DNA from: Mycobacterium sp.
GTDB lineage: Bacteria; Actinomycetota; Actinomycetes; Mycobacteriales; Mycobacteriaceae
Assembly: GCA_021732005.1 (NCBI GenBank)
Contig: JAKFVT010000027.1
Coordinates: forward strand, 1 to 64,000
Length of the DNA stretch: 64,000 nt
Direction of reading: 5' to 3'
In this document: piece after piece, positions 52,171 through 60,414 of the stretch
How the letters are laid out: every line of letters starts with the position of its first letter
Numbering within the stretch: the first letter of the stretch is position 1
The notes under the pieces: generated by a model
The model's input: the letters and a program-made list of their open reading frames with translations, nothing else
Database searches by the model: none
What the model was told of the DNA's origin: nothing
Position numbers and translations under genes: made by a program

Positions 52171-53016
52171 ATGTCTGATCAGGTGCTGCAGGCCTCGCGT
52201 CCCGCGTTGTCGCCGTCGCGCGCCGCCGACTTCAAGCAGTGCCCGCTGCTGTACCGCTTCCGGGCTGTTGACCGGCTGCCCGAGCCGCCGTCGACCGCTC
52301 AGCTGCGCGGTTCGGTGGTGCACGCCGCCCTCGAGCAGCTGTACGGTCTGCCGGCCGCTGAGCGTGGCCCGGACACCGCACTGTCGTTGGTCGACCCGGC
52401 CTGGGAGCGGGTGTTGTCCGAACACCCGGACTTCGCGGGCGATTTCACCGACGAGCAACGCACCCAACTCGTCGCGGAGGCACGCGCCCTGCTGACCGGC
52501 TACTACCGGCTCGAGGACCCGACCCGGTTCGATCCACAGAGCTGCGAGCAACGGATCGAGGTCGAACTGGCCGACGGCACGCTGCTGCGCGGTTTCGTCG
52601 ACCGGATCGACGTCGCCGGCACCGGCGAGCTCCGGGTGGTGGACTACAAGACCGGGAAAGCACCACCGGAGGCCAGGGCGCTCGCGGAGTTCAAGGCGCT
52701 GTTCCAGATGAAGTTCTATGCCGTCGCGCTGTTGCGTTCCCGCGAGGTGCTGGCCAGCCGGTTGCGGCTGATCTATCTCGCCGACGGCCAGGTGCTCGAC
52801 TACTCCCCTGCGCTCGACGAGTTGCTGCGCTTCGAGAAGACTCTGATGGCGATCTGGCGCGCCATCCAATCTGCCGGTGCGACAGGCGATTTCCGGGCCA
52901 ACCCCTCGCGCCTGTGCAACTGGTGCAGCCATCAGGCGCTCTGTCCGGCGTATGGCGGCACGCCACCGCCCTATCCTGGCTGGCCCGAACAGATCGGCGG
53001 TGAGCCGGCCGCATGA
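52171..53016 (+). CDS. RecB-like PD-(D/E)XK nuclease with Fe-S cysteines (Rv2119-like)
   Basis: The 281-residue protein is a stand-alone RecB/Cas4-type nuclease domain. The N-terminal LSPSRAADFKQCPLLYRFR has the first Fe-S Cys (24), RGSVVHAALEQL a catalytic His, GFVDRIDVAG the Asp, LRVVDYKTGKAP the Asp-(Glu)-x-Lys core, and Cys249, 252 and 258 (CNWCSHQALC) complete a 4Fe-4S set. Such proteins often act with helicases in DNA end processing. It is the likely counterpart of Rv2119. A TANNNT hexamer six bases before ATG points to leaderless expression. Its stop overlaps the next start as ATGA. Confidence 0.92.
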   Translation: MSDQVLQASRPALSPSRAADFKQCPLLYRFRAVDRLPEPPSTAQLRGSVVHAALEQLYGLPAAERGPDTALSLVDPAWERVLSEHPDFAGDFTDEQRTQLVAEARALLTGYYRLEDPTRFDPQSCEQRIEVELADGTLLRGFVDRIDVAGTGELRVVDYKTGKAPPEARALAEFKALFQMKFYAVALLRSREVLASRLRLIYLADGQVLDYSPALDELLRFEKTLMAIWRAIQSAGATGDFRANPSRLCNWCSHQALCPAYGGTPPPYPGWPEQIGGEPAA

Positions 53017-53801
53017 GCTGTTATTTTCGGCGGCTCGGAACCGACGGCGAGGCAGAGCTTTTCGCGTCCACCGACGACACCCGCAGCAACTGGAATTCCG
53101 ACATCCAGCACGGGTCGCCGCCGCTGGCATTGTTGACCAAGGCGATCGAGGCGAAGCTGTCCGACGGTATGCGGATCGGCCGGTTGACTCTGGACATTCT
53201 GGGGGCGATACCGATCACCGAGATGCGGGTGCAGGCGCGGGTTGACCGGCCGGGCAGCCGCATCTCGATGCTGTCGGCCGAGATGTCGGCGGAGCGTTCC
53301 GACGGGCCGCCGCGCGCCGTGGCCCGGGTGACGGCATGGGCGTTGGCGACCTCAGATACCTCCGATGCCGCAACCGACCGCTATCCACCGCTGATCGAGG
53401 GGCCGACAGCGCCGCTGGAGCTGCACTGGAAGGACGCGCACGGGTACGTCGAGTCGGTGGAATGGCGGCCGCAGTACGACGGGTCCGGCAGCGGCAAGGT
53501 GTACTGGATGTCGCCGATCGCAAATCTGGTGGACGACGAGCCCACCACCGCGCTCGAGCGGTTGGCGATGGTTGTCGACTCCGCGAATGGCATTGGCGCC
53601 GCGATAGATCCGCAGAAGTTCATCTACATGAACACCGACACCGCGGTGCATCTGCATCGCGCGCCGTTGGGCTGCGATTTCGGTGTCCGCGCTCGCGGGT
53701 CGATCGGGCCGGACGGGATCGGGGTGACCACCGCCGAGTTGTTCGACCGCGACGGGTTCATCGGAACCTCGGCGCAGACGCTGTTGGTGCAGCGCCGGTA
53801 G
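53013..53801 (+). CDS. acyl-CoA thioesterase family protein, double hotdog
   Basis: The 262-residue protein has the TesB-like double-hotdog layout: the first half includes WNSDIQHGSPPLALLTKAIE (hotdog helix) and MRVQARVDRPGSRISMLSAE; the second half includes LVDDEPTTALERLAMVVDSANGIG and a terminal GVTTAELFDRDGFIGTSAQTLLVQ with the Asp/Gln typical of TesB. It probably hydrolyses acyl-CoAs. The ATG overlaps the nuclease stop. Expression is therefore coupled to the RecB-like gene although the functions look unrelated. Confidence 0.85.
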   Translation: MSCYFRRLGTDGEAELFASTDDTRSNWNSDIQHGSPPLALLTKAIEAKLSDGMRIGRLTLDILGAIPITEMRVQARVDRPGSRISMLSAEMSAERSDGPPRAVARVTAWALATSDTSDAATDRYPPLIEGPTAPLELHWKDAHGYVESVEWRPQYDGSGSGKVYWMSPIANLVDDEPTTALERLAMVVDSANGIGAAIDPQKFIYMNTDTAVHLHRAPLGCDFGVRARGSIGPDGIGVTTAELFDRDGFIGTSAQTLLVQRR

Positions 53802-53803
53802 AA

Positions 53804-53830
53804 CCTTATATCCGCTTGCGTCTATATAGG
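53804..53830. promoter_or_regulatory. AT-rich imperfect inverted repeat, candidate ArsR operator
   Basis: CCTTATA and TATAGG flank an otherwise GC-normal centre, and the right side contains the 8-bp palindrome CTATATAG (53822-53829). It lies 22 bases before the ArsR start and is far more AT-rich than the surroundings. Confidence 0.4.
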
Positions 53831-53851
53831 CGTAGTGCAATACTCGAAGAC

Positions 53852-54166
53852 GTGGACGTCTTCGAGGCAGTCGCCGAACCAAATCGCCGGGTGCTGCTCG
53901 ATACCTTGGCCGCCGGTGATCGCACCGCCGGGGAACTTGTTGCGGCACTTCCTGATCTGACTCAACCCTCGGTGTCGCGGCATCTGCGCATCCTGCGGGA
54001 AGTCGGACTGGTCGAGGTCCGCCCGGACGCGCAGCGCCGGATCTATGCACTGCACGCCGACGGGCTGGTCGCGATCGATAGCTGGATCGAGCAATACCGC
54101 CAGTTCTGGACCGGCCACCTCGATGCCCTCGAACGCCACCTCAATTCGACCGAGGAGGATTCATGA
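53852..54166 (+). CDS. ArsR-family winged-helix regulator
   Basis: The 104-residue protein is a compact ArsR/SmtB-type regulator: VDVFEAVAEPNRRVLLDTLAAGDRTAGELV, then the recognition helix TQPSVSRHLRILREVGLVEVR and wing QRRIYALHADGL. No metal-binding Cys cluster is present, so it is probably of the type that regulates SRPBCC-protein operons. Start is GTG 53852; AATACT seven bases upstream may be a minus-10. It overlaps the next gene by 4 bases (ATGA). Autoregulation through the AT-rich repeat is likely. Confidence 0.9.
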   Translation: MDVFEAVAEPNRRVLLDTLAAGDRTAGELVAALPDLTQPSVSRHLRILREVGLVEVRPDAQRRIYALHADGLVAIDSWIEQYRQFWTGHLDALERHLNSTEEDS

Positions 54167-54669
54167 CCAGCCGCGAGGGCCGGCTCAGTATCGAAAATGA
54201 CCGGGCCATATTGACTTTCGAGCGACGACTTCCCCACCCTGTCGAGCGGGTCTGGGCCGCGATCACTGATCCCGGCGAACGGGGCAAATGGATGGGTGAC
54301 ACCACCATCGACGCCCGCGAAGGCGGGACGATCGACATGATCCCTGCCGCACCGCCGATTCCCGCCGACCAGAAGCGGATGTCGGGCCGGATCCTGGTCT
54401 GGGACCCGCCGCATGTCTTCGAGCACGAGTGGAACCAGCGGATCGTCGAACCTGGCGTCGTGCGTTACGAGCTACAACCCGACGGCGACGGAACACTCCT
54501 GCGCTTCAGTCACCGCGGGCTTGGTGTGCGCAATGCCAACGGTTTTCGGCCCGGGACGCATGCCTACCTGGACCGCCTCGAGGCGCACTTGTCCGGGGGT
54601 GACCTACCCGACTGGCAGCAGCGCTACCGCGAGGTGGCCGAGAACGCATACGGAGGACAAGCATGGTGA
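54163..54669 (+). CDS. SRPBCC/AHSA1-domain protein
   Basis: The 168-residue protein has an AHSA1-like START-fold: ILTFERRLPHPVERVWAAITDPGERGKWMGD, then a SGRILVWDPPHVFEHEW strand, TLLRFSHRGLG and a C-terminal helix. Proteins of this kind, encoded beside ArsR regulators, bind hydrophobic ligands but their reactions are mostly unknown. The ATG overlaps the ArsR stop and its end overlaps the flavodoxin gene by 7 bases, so the three form one cassette. Confidence 0.88.
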   Translation: MTSREGRLSIENDRAILTFERRLPHPVERVWAAITDPGERGKWMGDTTIDAREGGTIDMIPAAPPIPADQKRMSGRILVWDPPHVFEHEWNQRIVEPGVVRYELQPDGDGTLLRFSHRGLGVRNANGFRPGTHAYLDRLEAHLSGGDLPDWQQRYREVAENAYGGQAW

Positions 54670-55265
54670 CACCGCACGTGGTGGTGGCCTATCACTCGGG
54701 TTTCGGCCACACCGCGACCTTCGCGCATGCCGTTGCAGGTGGGGCGGAAGCCGACCAGGCACAGGTTCAGCTGATCGCGGTCGACACCGTCGGCGACGAC
54801 GACTGGCCGGTGCTCGATGCCGCCGACGCGATCATTTTCGGTTGCCCCACCTATATGGGCAATGTCTCGGCCGGTTTTCAGGCTTTCGCCGAACGCACCG
54901 GCCGGCGCTGCATGGAGGGCACCTGGCGCGACAAGGTGGCTGCCGGCTTCACCAACTCCGGATCCAAGGCCGGTGACAAGCTGCAGACCCTCAGCGCGTT
55001 GGCGGTGTTCGCCGCCCAGCATCACATGCATTGGGTCAACCTCGGCTTGACCGCAGGCTGGAACACCAGCGCTGCAAGCGAATTCGATCTGAATCGGCTG
55101 GGCTTCTGGCTGGGCGCCGGCGCCTCGACCGATGTCGACGCCGACCCGACCGCGGTGCACGATGCCGACGTGCGCACGTGCGAACACCTCGGCCGGCGGG
55201 TCGCCACGGTGACGCGGCAGTTGCTCGCCGGGCGGGCGTCAGAGCGATTCTGCCCGGCCACCTAG
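54663..55265 (+). CDS. flavodoxin/WrbA-like NAD(P)H-FMN oxidoreductase
   Basis: The 200-residue protein has a flavodoxin fold: VVVAYHSGFGHTATFAHAVA (FMN phosphate loop), ADAIIFGCPTYMGNVSAGFQAF (second flavin loop) and a C-terminal FTNSGSKAGDKLQTLSALAVF segment, as in WrbA and related quinone reductases. It would reduce quinones or flavins. It completes the ArsR-SRPBCC cassette. Its stop overlaps the HNH gene end on the opposite strand by 4 bases. A role in redox or xenobiotic response is inferred from the operon. Confidence 0.87.
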   Translation: MVTPHVVVAYHSGFGHTATFAHAVAGGAEADQAQVQLIAVDTVGDDDWPVLDAADAIIFGCPTYMGNVSAGFQAFAERTGRRCMEGTWRDKVAAGFTNSGSKAGDKLQTLSALAVFAAQHHMHWVNLGLTAGWNTSAASEFDLNRLGFWLGAGASTDVDADPTAVHDADVRTCEHLGRRVATVTRQLLAGRASERFCPAT

Positions 55266-56707
55266 AAAGGTGGCACGTCGTCGTCCGAACCGGGTGGCGC
55301 CGGTCCCGACGCGGAGGGTGTGCGTTCAGCCCGATTGCGGGCACGCTCGGCCGCGATCTGGTGTGCGCGATTCTGTCGGCGGGTTGTCCGCCGCTTCGGC
55401 ATCATCACCGAGCGGTCACCACAGCGATGAACCGCGGGCTGCGGGATAGGCGGCGGACCGGTAGGCGTCATCAGCCCGGGAAACAGCAAGACGCTTCCTG
55501 GTGTCGTCACGTAGACCTCGCCATTGGGCAATGTCCAGATCACCGTGCCGTCGGGAAGCTGCTGATCCTTCCAGCCCCAGAAAGTCTTGAGGATGTGGTG
55601 TTCTCGGCATAGGCATTTCAAGTTGGAGGCGTGCGTCGCCCCGTGTGGCCACGGAACAGTGTGGTCGATGTCGCAATGAGTGGCCGGGCGGTCGCAGCCG
55701 GGCGCCCGGCAGGTGAGGTCGCGGGCTCGCACGAAGTCGGCAAGCGCACGCGAGGGGTGGTAGTCGCAGTCGGACAGCATGTCGACGGGAATGATGACCG
55801 GACGCTGACGGGCCATGGCTTTCAATTCGGCCAGCCGTTCTGGCGTGATCAACTCGCCACTGTCGAGCAGGTAGGCGGGTTTGTTGGAGGTGCCATCGAG
55901 CGTGGACTGCTCGGCGACAACATGGATGACGACTGACCCTGCGGGCTTTTCCGTTGCGGTGCAATCGGGTTCGCCGCAGTCGCAGGGAAGCCGGTCAATA
56001 CCGATGCCCAGCGCCCCGAGCGCGTCGGAGCGACGTTGCCCCACCGTTCGCGGATCGTTCTCGCAGACGGACTTCGCAAAAGCGTTGAGCCGCTTGTCGA
56101 GGGCTGCTGCGTGGGCGGTGGACAGCCGTGCCGTCAGGTCAACGTAACCGTCACACGACTCCCAGAAGGTGACGTCACGGTCACTGCCGCGATCTTTGAT
56201 CCGCCGGACTGCGTCCGGATCGCGTCGCACCACGAGATCGTCGATTTCGCTGGCGAGTTTGCCCCGGGTCATCGACGGCCAGCGGGCAACTCGGGCGGCC
56301 AGGTCCGCATCGAGCTCAGCCATGGCGTCGGCGTCGGTGACGAGGTGGGTGCGGAAGACGATCGTTTGATACAGCCGGCAGTCGATGTCGCCGGCCTCGA
56401 AGACGGCGGCGACCGCAGGCAACCGCAGCATGGCCAACGCGTAGTTCATGTAGCTGTTGGCCTTGGCCAGGCTGAGCCGCAGTGCGGCGGCGACTTCGGC
56501 GCCCACAGTGGCCCAGGTGTCTACCGCCCAATCTTCCCGCTCACCGTGGTCGAGCCGGCGCAGTTCGAAGAGATCGGCGATCGCGCGCAATCGCATTGCG
56601 GCCGCTTGATTCTCCAGCCGCGCCGCGTTGGTCAGCCGGTACACCAGGCCGCGCGACTCATCCGTATCGGCCGGCTCGAACGACTCGCCGGGCCATTGAT
56701 CGAACAT
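55262..56707 (-). CDS. DUF222/HNH endonuclease, 13E12 family, third copy
   Basis: The protein has 481 residues from ATG 56707 (MFDQWPGESFE); a GTG at 56737 adds ten. The DUF222 domain spans about residues 20-320 (LENQAAAMRLRAIADLFELRR, AKANSYMNYALAMLRLP) and the HNH domain follows with ARDLTCRAPGCDRPATHCDIDHTVPWPHGA and LKCLCREHHILKTFWGW, so all zinc and catalytic residues look intact, unlike the copy at 21292. The tail is basic (RRTTRRQNRAHQIAAERARN). A LexA-box-like site covers its start codon. It ends convergently with the flavodoxin gene. Sequence is diverged from the other two copies. Confidence 0.87.
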   Translation of the reverse strand: MFDQWPGESFEPADTDESRGLVYRLTNAARLENQAAAMRLRAIADLFELRRLDHGEREDWAVDTWATVGAEVAAALRLSLAKANSYMNYALAMLRLPAVAAVFEAGDIDCRLYQTIVFRTHLVTDADAMAELDADLAARVARWPSMTRGKLASEIDDLVVRRDPDAVRRIKDRGSDRDVTFWESCDGYVDLTARLSTAHAAALDKRLNAFAKSVCENDPRTVGQRRSDALGALGIGIDRLPCDCGEPDCTATEKPAGSVVIHVVAEQSTLDGTSNKPAYLLDSGELITPERLAELKAMARQRPVIIPVDMLSDCDYHPSRALADFVRARDLTCRAPGCDRPATHCDIDHTVPWPHGATHASNLKCLCREHHILKTFWGWKDQQLPDGTVIWTLPNGEVYVTTPGSVLLFPGLMTPTGPPPIPQPAVHRCGDRSVMMPKRRTTRRQNRAHQIAAERARNRAERTPSASGPAPPGSDDDVPPF

Positions 56708-56715
56708 GTGTTCTA
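56700..56715. promoter_or_regulatory. LexA (SOS) box-like site at the start of the third HNH gene
   Basis: TCGAAC-ATGT-GTTCTA differs from the TCGAAC-N4-GTTCGA consensus at one base. It spans the ATG (56705-56707) of the HNH gene, and CATACT on the minus strand lies 7 bases before the ATG, so the box overlaps the promoter. Confidence 0.6.
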
Positions 56716-56725
56716 GTATGCCAGG

Positions 56726-56740
56726 GGGGTGTGACACCCC
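56726..56740. terminator. short hairpin after the FnIII gene
   Basis: GGGGTG (56726-56731) and CACCCC (56735-56740) form a 6-bp stem with a 3-base loop, 9 bases beyond the FnIII stop on the minus strand. There is no T tract. It may terminate that transcript just before the HNH promoter. Confidence 0.4.
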
Positions 56741-56748
56741 GGGGTCGC

Positions 56749-58206
56749 TCAGAGCGACTCGGAGACGGCTTTCAGGAATTTGATGCTGTTCACCAGGCCG
56801 ATGGCCTGCTTGATGTCCTCGGCGATGTCCTTCGCCTCGTCATTTCGATCGGCGTCTTTGCCTTGAAGTACCGCGAGGACCAGTTGGACAAGATCCACCG
56901 GGATGGTGACCGCCGCGAAGACCAGACCGGCGCCGGGGACGATCGAAATCACATTCCGGGTTGCTTCGAAGAACACCTCGAACGGACTGTTCTGTCCATT
57001 CTCGTCGGGCACGACGAAGTCGATTATTTTGTTGCGCAACTTCTGGATGAAGCTTGGCTTCTCAGCATCTGAGTACGTGGTGACCTTCAGGGTATTGCTG
57101 TTGAGACTTTCCTTTCCGTCGGCATCGACGGAGCGCGCGGTGTACGTGTACGTCACGTCCGCGTCCAGGTTCGTGTCGGTGAAGATGAAGATGGTCGAGA
57201 CGACTTTGTCGTTGACCTTCACGCCATCGCGATAGATGTTGTACCCGACCACCCGGGTGTCGTCGCTGCCGTCTTTGTCAGGCACAAGCTCAACGGCATG
57301 CGCGGTGATGTCTCGCGTCGTCAAGACCGGTGGGGTCAGCGGGACGCCGTCGCCGGGGCCTGGACCCGGGTTGCCGGGATCTCCGGGGTCGCCCGGCTTG
57401 ATGGGGACGATGTTGGGCACGCCGTCGAACTCGCCAATGGTGGTTCCCTTGACCACCGCGATGGCAACGAACTCGGTATAGGGATCGCGCCCTTCATATT
57501 TCACGGTGAAGAGCCCTGGCGTCAGCTTGTGGACGCCCACGATCGCGTAGCTGGTCGGATCGATCTTGACCAGGTACATGTCGAGGTTCGTGCTCGGAAC
57601 GGTGTCGAAATTCTGGGTTGACCAATTCCACACAGGCTCGGTGTACGGGTCTGCGGTGAACCTGAAGGATTCGGTCAGCACCGTCTCTTTGTCGGCCGAA
57701 AAATTGTATGCCACATCGAGAATGCCCGTCGGGTCGACGAGATCGTCACTGTAGGGCGAGTTCATACCCAAGTACGTGCCCAGGCCTTGTTGGGCGATCC
57801 GGTCGTAGTGATTGGTGATGATGTCGACCCACGTGCCTGTCGGCGTGGATGCGGCCGACGGCGCGGCGGCCGGCTTGACCCCGGAACGCTCGCGGCCTGA
57901 CTGGGCGACCGTCAGCAGGACTGGCTCGAGAGTCCCGGTCGGACCAGGCGCCGAAGGGGCCGCTGCAGCTCGGGCTTTGGCAACGCGAGGCCCGGCGGCG
58001 AGGCTCGGCGCAACCACGCGCGGCTTGACTGCTGCGGACCGAGGGCCGGCCTTGTTCGGGCTCGTTCCTGACTGGGCGTGCTGGCGTGACGAGCCCGCAC
58101 CGGTGTCATCCGCCGACGCGACCGCACATGCGCTCCCGATTGCTGCGCCGATTCCGAGGGCTATGGCGAGCCCGCCGACGCGACCGACATACCGGGAATA
58201 GCTCAT
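56749..58206 (-). CDS. secreted protein with fibronectin type III domain
   Basis: The 485-residue protein starts MSYSRYVGRVGGLAIALGIG and has a signal peptide ending ASA (about residue 32). Residues 35-120 are a Ser/Pro/Ala-rich linker, 125-290 an unassigned domain with TWVDIITNHYDRIAQQGLGTYLGMNSPYSDD and several Trp/Tyr residues, then a PGDPGDPGNPGPGPG hinge, an FnIII-like domain (about 303-395; VVGYNIYRDGVKVNDK, VTYTYTARSVDADGKES) and a C-terminal segment with a hydrophobic stretch (ISIVPGAGLVFAAVTIPVDL). It may be surface-attached. The ATG follows AAGGAGCC. Function is unknown; adhesion or polysaccharide binding is possible. Confidence 0.78.
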   Translation of the reverse strand: MSYSRYVGRVGGLAIALGIGAAIGSACAVASADDTGAGSSRQHAQSGTSPNKAGPRSAAVKPRVVAPSLAAGPRVAKARAAAAPSAPGPTGTLEPVLLTVAQSGRERSGVKPAAAPSAASTPTGTWVDIITNHYDRIAQQGLGTYLGMNSPYSDDLVDPTGILDVAYNFSADKETVLTESFRFTADPYTEPVWNWSTQNFDTVPSTNLDMYLVKIDPTSYAIVGVHKLTPGLFTVKYEGRDPYTEFVAIAVVKGTTIGEFDGVPNIVPIKPGDPGDPGNPGPGPGDGVPLTPPVLTTRDITAHAVELVPDKDGSDDTRVVGYNIYRDGVKVNDKVVSTIFIFTDTNLDADVTYTYTARSVDADGKESLNSNTLKVTTYSDAEKPSFIQKLRNKIIDFVVPDENGQNSPFEVFFEATRNVISIVPGAGLVFAAVTIPVDLVQLVLAVLQGKDADRNDEAKDIAEDIKQAIGLVNSIKFLKAVSESL

Positions 58207-58285
58207 GTGAGGCTCCTTGGGAGTTCCTGCGAGGATGCTGGGAGAACTCGAGCGAAGCCTAAGGCGCGCGGTACTGCTTGTCCCG

Positions 58286-58299
58286 CGTAGTCGACTACG
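58286..58299. promoter_or_regulatory. 14-bp perfect palindrome upstream of the FnIII gene
   Basis: CGTAGTCGACTACG is a perfect palindrome 80 bases before the start codon at 58206. On the minus strand it is overlapped by TTGACG, a possible minus-35. It lies in the 148-base gap after lgt, which otherwise shows only a ribosome site for the FnIII gene. Confidence 0.45.
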
Positions 58300-58354
58300 T
58301 CAATTTGAGTGGTCGCGCCCGGTGGTTACTTTGCCGAGCGGAATGCAAGCAACG

Positions 58355-59605
58355 TCAGTCGCGGTGGACTTCGACGCCCCAGAGCACGCGGCGGACGACC
58401 ATGCGGAATCCGCGGGGTTGCTGCGCAGGTACGGGCTCGCGCTCTGGCGCCGGCTCGAGTTCGGGCTCGGGCTCTGGCTCTGGTGCCGGCTCGGGCTCGG
58501 GCTTGGGCTCAGCCGTCGGTTCGGCTTCCGCCTCCGGCTCCGCTTCAGCAGTCGGTTCGGCTTCGGCTTCGGCCTCAGCCTCCGGCTCCTCCGTATCGCC
58601 AACAGCGACAGCGTCTTCGGAGTCATGTTCGGCTGCCACAGTCGCGGCGGCGACAATACCGCCGCCCGTGGCGACGGCCACCAAGTCCTCGGCCATCCGC
58701 TCGGCGGGCGACTCCTCCTCGGGCTCTCCGGTCGGCTGCTCACCGCCCAGCGTGGCCGGATCCTCGCGGCCCTTGGGGGCCAGCAGGATGTACACGATCG
58801 CGCCGATGAACACGAACACCGACGTGAACGAGTTCACCCGGATACCCGCGATATGGGTGGCGGTGTCGTCGCGCAGAAGCTCCACCCAGAACCGGCCGAT
58901 GCAGTACGCCGCCACATAAGCCGCGAACAGCCGGCCGTGGCCGATCTTGAACCGCCGGTCGATCCAGATCAGGAAGGCGAACACCAGCACGTTCCACAAC
59001 AGCTCGTACAGGAACGTCGGCTGCACCACCGCGGCGACCTGCCCGGTCGACACCCCGTCGAGGGAATGCACGTCGACCATCCCGGACGAGTCCCGCCGGT
59101 AGAAGATCTCCATCCCCCACGGCACGGTGGTCTCGCGGCCGTACAGCTCCTGGTTGAAGTAGTTCCCGAGCCGGCCGATCGCCTGCGCCAACACAATTCC
59201 CGGCGCGATCGCATCACCGAAGGCGGGCAATGGAATCCCCCTGCGCCGGCACGCAATCCACGCTCCGACACCGCCGAGAGCCACCGCACCCCAAATGCCG
59301 AGGCCGCCATCCCAGATCCGCAAAGCAGCGCCGACGCCGGCGCCGCCCTCCGCGAAATACGTTCGCCAGTCGGTCATCAGGTGATACAGGCGCCCACCGA
59401 TCAGACCGAACGGCACCGCCCACAGCGCAATGTCGTAAATGACGCCCTGCTCGCCACCACGGGCGACCCAGCGGCGGTCACCGATCACCAGCGCCGCGAT
59501 GATTCCGGCGATGATGCACAGCGCATACGCCCGAATCGGTACCGGGCCCAGATGCCAGACGCCCTGTGGCGGACTCGGGAAATAAGCCAAGACGGTCGTC
59601 GTCAC
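58355..59605 (-). CDS. lgt: prolipoprotein diacylglyceryl transferase with long acidic C-terminal tail
   Basis: Lgt moves diacylglycerol from phosphatidylglycerol to the lipobox Cys. The 416-residue protein has the seven-helix core (about 1-275) with GLIGGRLYHLMTDW, the RLGNYFNQELYGRETTVPWGM Lgt signature with the catalytic Arg/Asn, QPTFLYELLWNV and RFWVELLRDD. Residues 280-416 are a cytoplasmic extension rich in Glu, Pro and Ala. The GTG start (59603-59605) overlaps the trpA stop as GTGA. A long extension is also known in Rv1614. It is the last gene of the trp operon. Confidence 0.95.
   Translation of the reverse strand: MTTTVLAYFPSPPQGVWHLGPVPIRAYALCIIAGIIAALVIGDRRWVARGGEQGVIYDIALWAVPFGLIGGRLYHLMTDWRTYFAEGGAGVGAALRIWDGGLGIWGAVALGGVGAWIACRRRGIPLPAFGDAIAPGIVLAQAIGRLGNYFNQELYGRETTVPWGMEIFYRRDSSGMVDVHSLDGVSTGQVAAVVQPTFLYELLWNVLVFAFLIWIDRRFKIGHGRLFAAYVAAYCIGRFWVELLRDDTATHIAGIRVNSFTSVFVFIGAIVYILLAPKGREDPATLGGEQPTGEPEEESPAERMAEDLVAVATGGGIVAAATVAAEHDSEDAVAVGDTEEPEAEAEAEAEPTAEAEPEAEAEPTAEPKPEPEPAPEPEPEPELEPAPEREPVPAQQPRGFRMVVRRVLWGVEVHRD
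58436..58591 (-). repeat. Glu-Ala/Glu-Pro dipeptide repeat in Lgt tail
   Basis: About 52 codons (residues 339-390) encode alternating EA then EP dipeptides. The DNA is a run of near-repeats of GGCTCGGGCTC type and is prone to length change. Confidence 0.75.
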
Positions 59606-60414
59606 GAAGCGGACACCTTCTGTCGCACACCCACGGCCAACTCCTCGGTCAGCGTCCGCACTGCCGCCAACCCGTCGGTCAATGCCGACACCAGAGCCGA
59701 ACCCACGATCACCCCGTCGGCGAAGGCCGCGATCTCGGCGGCCTGCTCACGGGAGCGCACACCAAGGCCGACCCCCACCGGGATGTCGGAAATCTCTTTG
59801 ACCCGCTGCACGAGTTCCGGCGCGGCGCTCGACACCGCGTCCCGCGCGCCGGTGACACCCATGGTCGATGCCGCGTAGACGAAACCCCGCGAGGCCTGCA
59901 CGGTTTTCGTCAGTCGCTCCGGGGTCGACGACGGTGCCACCAGGAAGATCCGGTCCAGATCGTGTGCCTCGGCGGCGGCCAGCCACTCGTCGGCCTCGTC
60001 CGGAATCAGATCCGGGGTGATCATGCCCAGTCCCCCGGCGGCGGCCAGGTCCCGCGACCACGCGTCAATTCCGTAGTGCAGCATCAGATTCCAGTAGGTC
60101 ATGACAACCGCATGACCGCCGGCGGCGCTGATGGCCTCCACCGCGCGCAGGGTGTCGCGAACCCGGACGCCGCCCTGCAACGCGGCCTCGGTCGCGGTCG
60201 CGATGACCGGCCCGTCCATCCCCGGATCGGAGTACGGAACCCCGACTTCGACGATGTCACAACCAGATTCGACCAGAGCCACCAGCGCGTCGATCGACAC
60301 GTCGACGGACGGATACCCGGTCGGCAGATACCCGATCAGGGCGGCGCGACCCTCGTCGTGGCACGCCGCGAACACCGAACCGAGCCGTCCCGCCTGGGCG
60401 TGCTGGACGGTCAT
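59602..60414 (-). CDS. trpA: tryptophan synthase alpha subunit
   Basis: TrpA cleaves indole-3-glycerol phosphate to indole. The 270-residue TIM barrel has [26 protein letters not shown] with the catalytic Glu in the [15 protein letters not shown] region (Glu and Asp), NLMLHYG, and a terminal [12 protein letters not shown] phosphate site with [14 protein letters not shown] 60412-60414 overlaps the trpB stop as ATGA and its stop overlaps lgt as GTGA. The longer frame upstream is inside trpB. Partner is TrpB. Confidence 0.96.
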   Translation of the reverse strand: MTVQHAQAGRLGSVFAACHDEGRAALIGYLPTGYPSVDVSIDALVALVESGCDIVEVGVPYSDPGMDGPVIATATEAALQGGVRVRDTLRAVEAISAAGGHAVVMTYWNLMLHYGIDAWSRDLAAAGGLGMITPDLIPDEADEWLAAAEAHDLDRIFLVAPSSTPERLTKTVQASRGFVYAASTMGVTGARDAVSSAAPELVQRVKEISDIPVGVGLGVRSREQAAEIAAFADGVIVGSALVSALTDGLAAVRTLTEELAVGVRQKVSAS

